From SB15 sp964639245 (GTDB taxonomy: Bacteria > Chloroflexota > Anaerolineae > Aggregatilineales > J027), in contig CAZXCU010000012.1 in NCBI GenBank assembly GCA_964639245.1, positions 1 through 64,000 of the forward strand: a stretch of DNA of 64,000 bases, read 5' to 3'. Below are positions 16,569-23,773 of the stretch, in pieces. The position numbers and the translations under genes are program-made. The notes under the pieces were generated by a model. The model was not told the origin of the DNA. It ran no database searches and saw only the letters and a program-made list of their open reading frames with translations. Each line of letters opens with the position of its first letter. Within the stretch, counting starts at the first letter, position 1.

Positions 16569-17978
16569 ATGCTGACAGAAACCACATCTTTGCTTGCCAT
16601 TGTGCCTGTACCACTGGTGATTGTTCGGGCATCGGATAAAACCGTGCTGTACACTAACCCGGCCTTTGAGTCCCTTTTTCGGGGAGAAGATGCCGCCCAC
16701 CTGACCAGCGGACTCCACGCACTCTATCAAAAAGATGGCTCACGCTGTCATGTGATCGTCGCCCAACAATCCACCGCTTACGAAGGGCAAGACGCGCTGA
16801 TTCTCACCCTGCAAGATGTCACCCCCCTCAAAAACAGTGAAGAACGTGCCAGCGCCCTAACCGGATTTATCTCCGATGTGACCTATACCTACAGCGTGGA
16901 TGAAAACAAAAAGCTGACCCGTGAAGCACTCTCGGATTCTTTTTCCTACATCACCGGATTTTTGCCCGAAGAAAAAGACATTTTGAATGAAATTCGCAGC
17001 CTTGCCCACGCGGACGATGTTGAAATTGCCGCGCAGCAGGTACAGGATGTGCTGGCGGGCTACCCGGACTCGCGTGATTTTCGGATTGTCACCAAATCCG
17101 GCGATGTGCGCTGGGTTAAAAATTATCTGCACCCGGTGAAAGATGAAAATAACCGCGTTGTGCGCTTGTATGGCATGACTCAGGACACCACCTACTATAA
17201 AAGAGCCGAAGAAGCCTTTTTGTTTGGCACGCAGCAGGACATCGCTTACCGGATGCAGACGGAAGAAAAATTACGCAATTACGCGGCAGAACTGGAATCG
17301 GTCAACCGCGAATTGGATGCCTACAGCCACACCATCGCCCACGATTTAAAAGCCCCCCTCAGCGGGATTCTAGGGTTTGTCGAATTGATGGAATATTTTG
17401 TGGGTGTGGACGGCGAAAAAGCCAAAAAATATGCCGGACGGGTGCGTGAATCGGCGGAATACATGACCCGCATGGTTGGTCAACTGCTCACCCTAGCCAA
17501 ACTGCGTAACGCACAGGAAGCCGCCGAAAAAGTTGAAATTTTGCCCCTGCTGGATGCCATGCGAATCCGCTTTGCCAGCGCGATTGAAAAAGAAAATGTC
17601 ACCATCGAGCTTGCCGACAATCTCCCGCCCGCGATGGGTCATGCGCCGTGGATTGAAGAAATTTTTGCCAATTTCATCAACAACGCCATCAAATACAAAG
17701 GCAGCGACAACACCGCCCCGGTCATCAAAATTCGTGGCATGGTGCAGGATTCCGAAGTCCGCTACGAAGTGGAGGACAACGGCATCGGCATCAAGCCCGA
17801 AGACCAAGCCAAATTGTTTGAGATGTTCACGCGGTTACACGCGGTTGAGCAGGAAGGGTCGGGGTTGGGGCTTTCGATTGTGCATCGGATTGTGGACAAG
17901 CTCAACGGCAAGGTGGGAGTACAAAGCGAGTATGGCAAGGGCAGTACCTTCTGGTTTACGCTGCCCAAAGCAGACTAA
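16569..17978 (+). CDS. PAS-PAS sensor histidine kinase
   Basis: 469 residues, soluble. PAS 1 (about 8-95), PAS 2 with a PAC end (about 105-215, VRLYGMTQDTTYYKRAE), a short coiled coil, HisKA with the phospho-acceptor in YSHTIAHDLKAPLSGILGF (His near 258), and HATPase with NFINNAIKYK, DNGIGIKPED and GSGLGLSIVHRIVDK. All boxes are intact. No response regulator is adjacent; the orphan receiver at 30364 is a possible partner but distant. ATG 16569 with TGAGGGG upstream is preferred to TTG 16560. Confidence 0.92.
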   Translation: MLTETTSLLAIVPVPLVIVRASDKTVLYTNPAFESLFRGEDAAHLTSGLHALYQKDGSRCHVIVAQQSTAYEGQDALILTLQDVTPLKNSEERASALTGFISDVTYTYSVDENKKLTREALSDSFSYITGFLPEEKDILNEIRSLAHADDVEIAAQQVQDVLAGYPDSRDFRIVTKSGDVRWVKNYLHPVKDENNRVVRLYGMTQDTTYYKRAEEAFLFGTQQDIAYRMQTEEKLRNYAAELESVNRELDAYSHTIAHDLKAPLSGILGFVELMEYFVGVDGEKAKKYAGRVRESAEYMTRMVGQLLTLAKLRNAQEAAEKVEILPLLDAMRIRFASAIEKENVTIELADNLPPAMGHAPWIEEIFANFINNAIKYKGSDNTAPVIKIRGMVQDSEVRYEVEDNGIGIKPEDQAKLFEMFTRLHAVEQEGSGLGLSIVHRIVDKLNGKVGVQSEYGKGSTFWFTLPKAD

Positions 17979-17989
17979 CGGAGTGAAAA

Positions 17990-18211
17990 ATGCGACAGGT
18001 GATTATTCATAAAGCCGACCCCGATGAAACGGGCTATTGGGCGGAATGTCCGAGCCTGCCGGGTTGCGTGAGTCAGGGAGAAACATGGGAAGAAACGCTG
18101 GCGAACATCAAAGAGGCCATTGAACTCTGGCTTGCGGATGCGATTGAATATGGCGACCCGATTCCGCCCGAAGATGTTGCCGAACTTGAAAGTTTAACGG
18201 TGGTGGTGTGA
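17990..18211 (+). CDS. hicB: HicB-family antitoxin
   Basis: 73 residues with the HicB core: DETGYWAECPSLPGCVSQGE and TWEETLANIKEAIELWLADA. GGAGTG precedes ATG 17990. Its stop overlaps a GTG start of a HicA reading frame that is broken, so here the antitoxin appears to persist without a working toxin. The order hicB-hicA is the reverse of the second HicAB pair at 48.5-49.1 kb. Confidence 0.85.
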   Translation: MRQVIIHKADPDETGYWAECPSLPGCVSQGETWEETLANIKEAIELWLADAIEYGDPIPPEDVAELESLTVVV

Positions 18212-18422
18212 GCAAACTGCCTGTCATTTCAGCGCGAGAATGTGTCAAAGCCCTTGAAAAAGTGGGCCTCTCTATTTCGCGTCAAACCGGCAGCCATATC
18301 ATGACCCATTTGCTAAAGTCGTTGTACCAAATCATAAATCCCTTAAAAAAGGGACGCTACGAACCATCATTCGCCAAGCAGGTCTGACAGTAGATGAATT
18401 TAATGCGTTGTTAAAGGACTAA
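18208..18422 (+). pseudogene. hicA: Frameshifted HicA toxin
   Basis: GTG 18208 opens VSKLPVISARECVKALEKVG, then RQTGSH with the catalytic His. After codon ATG 18301 the similarity moves to another frame starting at 18303: DPFAKVVVPNHK then GTLRTIIRQAGLTVDEF, ending at TAA 18420-18422. Family members carry about three more residues at this junction, so a small deletion has shifted the frame. In the original frame translation stops at a TGA near 18385. A sequencing error is possible but would need missing bases rather than one slipped base. Confidence 0.85.
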
Positions 18423-18540
18423 AAATAATTTTCAGCCATGAGAAAATCTCTCATCACCGGCAGGCGATAAAGCACTTTCCATTTATCCAGCGATTTGAAA
18501 ATTAGAACTTGCGTACTACTATTAATAGCATAGCAAGGGC

Positions 18541-19227
18541 ATGGATATGGAAACCCACGTCGAAGGGCGGCACGCCGATTCTCCCTATATTGAAATGGTC
18601 TGGCGCGGACAAGCGGGCAGCCACTATGCCCCCACCTGCCCCGCCGACGCTGGTTGGCATGTGCTGGTGATGAACTATCAAGGCCAGAGTCATGTCTACC
18701 TTGAAGGGCCGCTGACTCACGCGCTGGATAAAACCCAACCCGAAGGCATGGAATGGTTGGTCATCAAATTTAAACTGGGGATGTTCATGCCCTTTTTGCC
18801 CGTTCAAAAATTGACGGATGCGGCGGTTAATTTACCACCAAGCATCCGTCAAGCCTTCTGGCTGAACGGAACCGCATGGCAGATTCCCTCCTTTGAGAAT
18901 GCCGAAACATTTGTCCATCGGCTGGTGCGCGAAGAAATGCTGGTACGCGAACCCCTTGTCACCGCCGTTTTAAATCAACACCCCCATGATTATTCCGCCC
19001 GCACCGTTCGACGGCGCTTTTTGCAGTCCACAGGTTTAACCCCCAAAACTGTTCAGCAAATCCAACGCGCCAAACAAGCCGCTGCCCTGCTAGAACAGGG
19101 GTGTTCGATTCTGGATACGGTTTTTGCGCTGGGGTACGCCGACCAACCGCACCTAACGCGGGCGCTGCGGTATTATATCGGGCGCACCCCCGCCCAAATC
19201 GCAGCTGTGCGCTCAATGAATTTTTAA
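18541..19227 (+). CDS. AraC-family transcriptional regulator
   Basis: 228 residues. The last 90 hold two HTH motifs of the AraC/XylS type: SARTVRRRFLQSTGLTPKTV and the recognition helix with FALGYADQPHLTRALRYYIG and the closing GRTPAQIAA. The N-terminal 130 residues form a cupin-like ligand domain. No strong ribosome-binding site at 18541; GCAAGGGC is just upstream. The DHFR-fold reductase gene that follows in the same direction after 76 bp may be a target. Confidence 0.85.
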   Translation: MDMETHVEGRHADSPYIEMVWRGQAGSHYAPTCPADAGWHVLVMNYQGQSHVYLEGPLTHALDKTQPEGMEWLVIKFKLGMFMPFLPVQKLTDAAVNLPPSIRQAFWLNGTAWQIPSFENAETFVHRLVREEMLVREPLVTAVLNQHPHDYSARTVRRRFLQSTGLTPKTVQQIQRAKQAAALLEQGCSILDTVFALGYADQPHLTRALRYYIGRTPAQIAAVRSMNF

Positions 19228-19303
19228 ATTTGTCCATTTTTTTCAAGACGCAGGGGCTATGCTTCGCTATGATGAACCTATCACACAGCGAAAGGAAAAA
19301 ACC

Positions 19304-19873
19304 ATGCGAAAAATTATCTTCCTCATTCACGCCACGCTTGACGGATTTGTAGCCGGGCCAAACGGCGAAATGGATTGGATTGTCTACAACGAGGAGGTCG
19401 CCCAATATTCCCACGACCTGCACACCACCACCGACACCGCCATTTATGGACGTGTCACCAATCAGATGATGGCAAGCTATTGGCCTACTGTCCTGAGCAA
19501 TCCCGACAGTGACCCGCGTGATCGAGGTCATGCGGAATGGTTAGAAACCGCCACAAAAATTGCTGTTTCTACCACCCTCCCGGATTCGGGGTGGGAGAAA
19601 AATGGCCTCTTGATCAAGGGCAATCTGGCGGAAGAATTCACACGGCTCAAACAGCAACCGGGCAAAGATATGTGGTTGTTGGGCAGTCCCACCCTTGCCC
19701 GAAACATGATGCAGCTCGGTTTGATTGATGAATACCGCATTAATGTGAATCCGGTGGTGCTGGGGCAGGGTGTCCGGTTGTTCGGGGATACGCCATTGCA
19801 TTTGGAATTGATGGAAGCAAAAACTTTCAAAGATGGTGTGGTGGGGTTGCGTTACGCCACAGCAAAAAAATAG
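19304..19873 (+). CDS. Dihydrofolate-reductase-fold protein (RibD C-terminal type)
   Basis: 189 residues: MRKIIFLIHATLDGFVAGPN with the start strand, TAIYGRVTNQMMASYWP, and KDMWLLGSPTLARNMMQLGLIDEYRI, the NADPH-binding region. These mark the RibD_C/YyaP-like group of reductases, not housekeeping folate reductase. ATG 19304 has AAAGGAAAA upstream; an earlier in-frame ATG at 19259 is not supported. Often paired with AraC regulators; substrate unknown. Confidence 0.85.
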   Translation: MRKIIFLIHATLDGFVAGPNGEMDWIVYNEEVAQYSHDLHTTTDTAIYGRVTNQMMASYWPTVLSNPDSDPRDRGHAEWLETATKIAVSTTLPDSGWEKNGLLIKGNLAEEFTRLKQQPGKDMWLLGSPTLARNMMQLGLIDEYRINVNPVVLGQGVRLFGDTPLHLELMEAKTFKDGVVGLRYATAKK

Positions 19874-19887
19874 GCAACAAGGAACGT

Positions 19888-19912
19888 TTGCCCGTCCATA
19901 CAAGACGGGCAA
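19888..19912. terminator. Hairpin between convergent genes
   Basis: TTGCCCGTC (19888-19896) and GACGGGCAA (19904-19912) over a 7-nt loop. It sits between the ends of two convergent genes (19873 and 19918) and could end both transcripts, although T tracts are weak. Confidence 0.5.
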
Positions 19913-19917
19913 GCGAG

Positions 19918-20757
19918 TTAATTTGCCCCTAGAAAATCAATTAAGATTTGCGCCACCTCGTCCGGTTTTTCGAGCGGCAAAAAATGATCCGAATCGGGAA
20001 TCACCTGTAATTGAGTCGCCGGAAATTCTGCTTTGAATCGCTCCGCACCGGACAAGGGCTGAAATTGGTCTTTTGCCCCCCACAACAGCAGCAAGGGTTG
20101 GGTCAGTCGTTGGAGGTCGTCCAATAATTCCATCGTGTGATTGGTATTCAGGGCAGCTGCATTCCGAATCAGGCTGAGTTTACCTTCGTCGGTCATGTAA
20201 GGAGTCATCCAGCCTTCCAGCATTTCTGTTGAGGCTTTGTCCCGATGATGAAAGCCATCCGGCAGGCGCTGAATGAATTTTTTCGCCAGTTCATCCCCAT
20301 GGGTGGTATAGTGTTGTTTCGGGTTGCCCAAACGCACCATTGGTTCGGCAGGCCAACTGTCGTACAGCACACTGTCAATCAAGACCCACTTCAACACCCG
20401 CGCCGCATGATCCACGACAAAACGTTGCGCCACCGCCCCGCCGATGTCATGCCCCACGACAAAAAGGTTTTGCACATCAAGCTGCTGCAAAAGCTGCGAC
20501 AGGATATGCGATTGTACTTTGATGGAACGGTCAAAGCGGTCTCGCTGGTCAGAATAGCCATACCCCACCAGATCGGGAACAATCACCTGAAAATGTTGGG
20601 CAAGGCTGGCGAGACAATCTTTCCAGAGATACCCCCAGACCGGAATGCCATGAATCAGCAGCAGGGGCGTTCCGACCCCCTGAACCACATAGCTCACTTT
20701 TAAACCATCAATCACGGTTTCTTGTTGTAGACGACGATATTCCTCAAAATTCATCAT
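19918..20757 (-). CDS. Alpha/beta hydrolase, haloalkane dehalogenase/epoxide hydrolase-like
   Basis: 279 residues. Oxyanion motif HGIPVWGYLW, nucleophile elbow VVGHDIGGAV with Asp rather than Ser, and the His in PDSDHFLPLEKPDEV. An Asp nucleophile in GHDxGG is typical of haloalkane and fluoroacetate dehalogenases and epoxide hydrolases, so it probably acts through an alkyl-enzyme ester. The cap domain (about 135-205) sets specificity, which cannot be read here. GGAGAGCC lies before the double ATG at 20757. Monocistronic. Confidence 0.85.
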   Translation of the reverse strand: MMNFEEYRRLQQETVIDGLKVSYVVQGVGTPLLLIHGIPVWGYLWKDCLASLAQHFQVIVPDLVGYGYSDQRDRFDRSIKVQSHILSQLLQQLDVQNLFVVGHDIGGAVAQRFVVDHAARVLKWVLIDSVLYDSWPAEPMVRLGNPKQHYTTHGDELAKKFIQRLPDGFHHRDKASTEMLEGWMTPYMTDEGKLSLIRNAAALNTNHTMELLDDLQRLTQPLLLLWGAKDQFQPLSGAERFKAEFPATQLQVIPDSDHFLPLEKPDEVAQILIDFLGAN

Positions 20758-20891
20758 TGGCTCTCCTCAATTGCCAGAAAGTTTATACGTGTTTAAGGCA
20801 TCTTACCAATATTTGAAGTTTAAGGGTTTTTCGCTGTAAAAGAGGATATTGTATTGCGCTGCACACACCGATAAGCGTCAAATTTTAGGCG

Positions 20892-20910
20892 GGCGGGTGA
20901 TTGACCCGCC
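20892..20910 (-). terminator. Hairpin terminator-like, after PIN/antitoxin operon
   Basis: GGCGGGT (20892-20898) pairs with ACCCGCC (20904-20910) over 5 nt. On the minus strand it lies just after the antitoxin stop at 20926 and is followed by an A/T stretch. Confidence 0.5.
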
Positions 20911-20925
20911 TTTGCACTGCCTAGT

Positions 20926-21174
20926 CTACGACTCATCCGTCAATCGATCATAATCGGGCGGAGGCACATCGGGAATTTTGGCGAGAATATCATAAAAATC
21001 CTGCCGATTGGCTCGGCTTGCACGTTGGGCAAGATAATCGGCGGTTTTCAAGGCAGAGATTTTTTCCGCTACCGCCAGCATAATAAATTGATTAATCGAT
21101 ACTTGATCTTTTTCAGCCATTTCTCTCACCTCATCATGAAGCGAATCTGGCAAACGTAAACTGATGGCACTCAT
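20926..21174 (-). CDS. Antitoxin-like ribbon-helix-helix protein
   Basis: 82 residues: MSAISLRLPDSLHDEVREMA and VSINQFIMLAVAEKI form a clear ribbon-helix-helix. The C-terminal tail (KIPDVPPPDYDRL) would bind the toxin. It is downstream of the PIN gene, whose stop overlaps ATG 21174 by 4 bp. Toxin-first order is less common than antitoxin-first. Confidence 0.82.
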   Translation of the reverse strand: MSAISLRLPDSLHDEVREMAEKDQVSINQFIMLAVAEKISALKTADYLAQRASRANRQDFYDILAKIPDVPPPDYDRLTDES

Positions 21175-21596
21175 GGCAACACTCCTATATCTGTCAAAAA
21201 TTGCAATGGAGTACATACTTTAATACCAAATTTTTCGACCCCGCGAAAATCTGTTGAGTTATAGGTCACTACCCATTTGCAATTGGCTTTCACCGCCAAT
21301 TCTAAAACCATATCATCATTTGCATCGGTCAAAAAAGGTCGCCACAAGAAATAGACTTCATGATGTTTTCCTAAAGCACACAAGTTGTCGATAAATTTAT
21401 CAATTTCCTCTTCTGTTAGATGAATTTTACTACCTACTAGCCGCTTACAGGTTTGCTCATATTCCAATACAAGCGCAATAGAAAGATGAAATGCAAATTT
21501 TTCTGATTCCAAAAGACTCATTAATACATAGGATGCGCCATTTTTCGACACAAGCGCAGAAGTTATCACATTGGTATCGATCACAATGTTTTCCAT
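21171..21596 (-). CDS. PIN-domain toxin (COG1569-like)
   Basis: 141 residues. IVIDTNVITSAL gives the first Asp, ALVLEYEQTCKRL the Glu, TDANDDMVLELAVKA the next acidic pair and VTYNSTDF the last Asp. This is the PIN_3/COG1569 branch of predicted RNase toxins. It lies first in a two-gene operon with a ribbon-helix-helix antitoxin. The base composition is AT-rich compared with its neighbours, in keeping with a mobile module. Confidence 0.85.
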   Translation of the reverse strand: MENIVIDTNVITSALVSKNGASYVLMSLLESEKFAFHLSIALVLEYEQTCKRLVGSKIHLTEEEIDKFIDNLCALGKHHEVYFLWRPFLTDANDDMVLELAVKANCKWVVTYNSTDFRGVEKFGIKVCTPLQFLTDIGVLP

Positions 21597-21640
21597 AGTA
21601 TAAAATATGATACCATATTTAATATCAACAAACTATAGGT

Positions 21641-22147
21641 TTAGATTTTCTCGGCAGAAAGGACAATATGCGGCGGGGGATAGTGAATATAATACACCCG
21701 ATACCATGCTCCCTCCTGAAAAAAGGCGAGCATCGCGGGGCTTTCCACATAAAATTCAACGTCACCAATGGTCAGTTCATAACGCGGCAGTTTTGCCCCG
21801 CCGCGCATGGGAATCTGGCGGGTTGTCGTGCTGGCTGGCCCTTCCACCACCCGAATTTTTCGATGCCGCAAATCGGCGCTGCGGCGAAATTCATGCCATC
21901 GGCTAACTCCAAACACCAGCACAATCACCGCCATCACCACGCCCAACCCGATCCAGTAATCGCGGGTGAGGGGCATCTCATCGGATAAAAGCGGCATTGC
22001 CAGCAAAAATAAGGCCGTTGCCGCAAACGCAAAAGCGGCACACTGCCAGCCCATCTGCCGTAGCCGAATGGTTTGAGCAAGGCGTTTGGCCTGCCGTTCG
22101 GAGAGCTGCCCCTGTTGATTCAAAGTGATTTCATGGGAGTCAAACAT
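21641..22147 (-). CDS. Two-helix membrane protein of unknown function
   Basis: 168 residues with two membrane helices (about 33-55 and 66-85, the latter GLGVVMAVIVLVFGVSRW). The C-terminal 80 residues form a soluble domain with RYELTIGDVEFYVESPAMLA and a VYYIHYPP strand. No family recognised. TATAAT lies exactly 6 nt before ATG 22147 and no ribosome-binding site is present. Confidence 0.72.
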   Translation of the reverse strand: MFDSHEITLNQQGQLSERQAKRLAQTIRLRQMGWQCAAFAFAATALFLLAMPLLSDEMPLTRDYWIGLGVVMAVIVLVFGVSRWHEFRRSADLRHRKIRVVEGPASTTTRQIPMRGGAKLPRYELTIGDVEFYVESPAMLAFFQEGAWYRVYYIHYPPPHIVLSAEKI

Positions 22148-22153
22148 GGCCTG

Positions 22154-22159
22154 ATTATA
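22154..22159 (-). promoter_or_regulatory. -10 box abutting start codon (putative leaderless promoter)
   Basis: TATAAT on the minus strand with 6 nt (CAGGCC) before ATG 22147, the third case with this exact spacing. Confidence 0.6.
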
Positions 22160-22278
22160 ACAAAAAGAGGCACGTCAAACTTTAAGGTAAGAAATCTATA
22201 AGATTTGTGACGAATGACCAAAAAAGGCATGACCAAATGTGTGCTTTTTTGCAACTTTTTGTTACTATAGAGCGCGAA

Positions 22279-22304
22279 CTCGAATTAAACCGTTTTAATT
22301 CGAG
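22279..22304. promoter_or_regulatory. Operator-like palindrome upstream of sugar ABC operon
   Basis: Two perfect 11-bp arms, CTCGAATTAAA and TTTAATTCGAG, flank CCGT. The centre (AAACCGTTTT) resembles LacI-family operators. It lies 33 bp before the binding-protein ATG and just after a TACTAT -10-like box (22263-22268), so a bound repressor would block transcription. As RNA it would form a 5' leader hairpin instead. No LacI-type gene is in the window. Confidence 0.6.
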
Positions 22305-22336
22305 ACATAACCTTACTTAAGGAGAGTTGTTCAATT

Positions 22337-23638
22337 ATGAAACGTATGTTTGTTTTATTCGTACTGGTTGGCTTGCTGGTGATGGCCTTCGTGCCGATGA
22401 CCGCCGCGCAAGATGAAGCTGCCGTTGTGTGCGGGACAGAAGAAGAAGTGACCGTCACTGTTGCAGCGGGTGCTGTCGGTGTGGAATTGGAATTGGCGCA
22501 AGCGGCAGCAGGTCGCTTTATGGAAGCCTGCCCGAACGTGACCGTCGAAATTCTGGAAACCCCCGACCTCGCCAATGACCGCTTGGGGCTGTATCTGCAA
22601 TTCTTCGAAGCCCAAGATGCCTCGGTGGATGTCTTCCAGATTGACGTGATTTGGCCCGGTATTCTGGCTGAACACATGATCGACCTGACCCCCTACATTT
22701 CCGCCGAAGATCTGGCTGAACACTTCCCGGCGATTGTGGCGAACAACACCGTAGACGGCAAATTGGTCGGTATCCCGTGGTTCACCGACGCTGGCTTGCT
22801 CTACTACCGTGCAGACCTGCTCGAAAAATATGGCCTTGAAGTTCCGACCACATGGGATGAACTCGAAGCAGCAGCCCTCGCCATCCAAGAAGGCGAACGT
22901 GGCGAAGGCAACGCCGAATTCTGGGGTTTTGTCTGGCAAGGCAACAACTACGAAGGTTTGGTCTGCGATGCGTTGGAATGGCAATATTCCAATGGTGGTG
23001 GTTCGATTGTTGAAGCCGATGGCACCATCAGCGTCAACAATGATGCCGCCATTGCCGCGATTGACCGCGCCGCCGGTTGGGTTGGCACGATCAGCCCCGA
23101 AGGTGTGACTGGCTACGGTGAAGAAGATGCCCGTAACCTGTTCCAATCGGGCAACGCCGCTTTCATGCGTAACTGGCCGTATGCCTACAGCCTCGGCAAT
23201 GCCGAAGACAGCCCCGTTGCTGGTTTGTTCGGTGTTTCGCCCCTGCCCGCCGGTGACTCTGGCAATGGTGCAGCGACCCTCGGTGGTTGGCAATTAGCGG
23301 TTTCCCAATACTCCGCCAATCCTGAAGCCGCCGCCGCCGTAGCCGTCTTCATGACCAGCTACGAAGAACAAAAAATCCGTGCGATTGCTTCCTACAATCC
23401 CACCATCCAATCGCTGTACGAAGACCCCGAAGTCTTGGAAGCCTCTCCCTTCTTCGGGACGCTGTTTGATGTCTTCACCAATGCAGTTGCCCGTCCTTCC
23501 ACCGTCACTGCCGAAAAATACAACGAAGTTTCCCAGTTGTATTCCAGCGCAGTTCACAGTGTGTTGACTGGCGAAAGCGATGCCGCCACTGCCTTTGAAA
23601 TTTTGGCGCTCGACCTCGAAGAACTGCTGGCAGAATAA
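22337..23638 (+). CDS. Sugar ABC transporter substrate-binding protein, family 1
   Basis: 433 residues. A Sec signal peptide ends near TAAQ (about residue 24). The mature protein has the SBP_bac_1 pattern: DVFQIDVIWPGILAEHMIDL, GIPWFTDAGLLYYRADLLEKY, PTTWDELEAAALAIQ and LGGWQLAVSQYS. This resembles trehalose/maltose-type binders (ThuE/LpqY-like). Length is normal. GGAGAG lies before ATG 22337. It heads an operon with two permeases; codon use is notably clean, consistent with high expression. Confidence 0.92.
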   Translation: MKRMFVLFVLVGLLVMAFVPMTAAQDEAAVVCGTEEEVTVTVAAGAVGVELELAQAAAGRFMEACPNVTVEILETPDLANDRLGLYLQFFEAQDASVDVFQIDVIWPGILAEHMIDLTPYISAEDLAEHFPAIVANNTVDGKLVGIPWFTDAGLLYYRADLLEKYGLEVPTTWDELEAAALAIQEGERGEGNAEFWGFVWQGNNYEGLVCDALEWQYSNGGGSIVEADGTISVNNDAAIAAIDRAAGWVGTISPEGVTGYGEEDARNLFQSGNAAFMRNWPYAYSLGNAEDSPVAGLFGVSPLPAGDSGNGAATLGGWQLAVSQYSANPEAAAAVAVFMTSYEEQKIRAIASYNPTIQSLYEDPEVLEASPFFGTLFDVFTNAVARPSTVTAEKYNEVSQLYSSAVHSVLTGESDAATAFEILALDLEELLAE

Positions 23639-23658
23639 GCCTCTCTGACTATTTTCAC

Positions 23659-23682
23659 GGGGAGCAGCTTCGGCTGTTCCCC
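23659..23682 (+). other. UUCG-tetraloop hairpin after binding-protein gene
   Basis: GGGGAGCAGC (23659-23668) pairs with GCTGTTCCCC (23673-23682), one G.U pair, across a TTCG loop. It is very stable, 20 bp after the stop codon and 90 bp before the permease start. It probably protects the upstream message or cuts read-through, giving more binding protein than permease. Confidence 0.65.
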
Positions 23683-23773
23683 CCTCTCCGGGAAACCTTT
23701 CCCCTTCTTTTGGTGAGTCAGATGGCGGGCATTTGCCCGTTATTTATTATCTTTTACAGAATAGGATATTTTT

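Noticed and set aside
22355..23293. Antisense 312-codon frame opposite the sugar-binding protein
   Set aside because: The sense frame is a clear SBP with signal peptide; the antisense product matches nothing and only mirrors codon bias.
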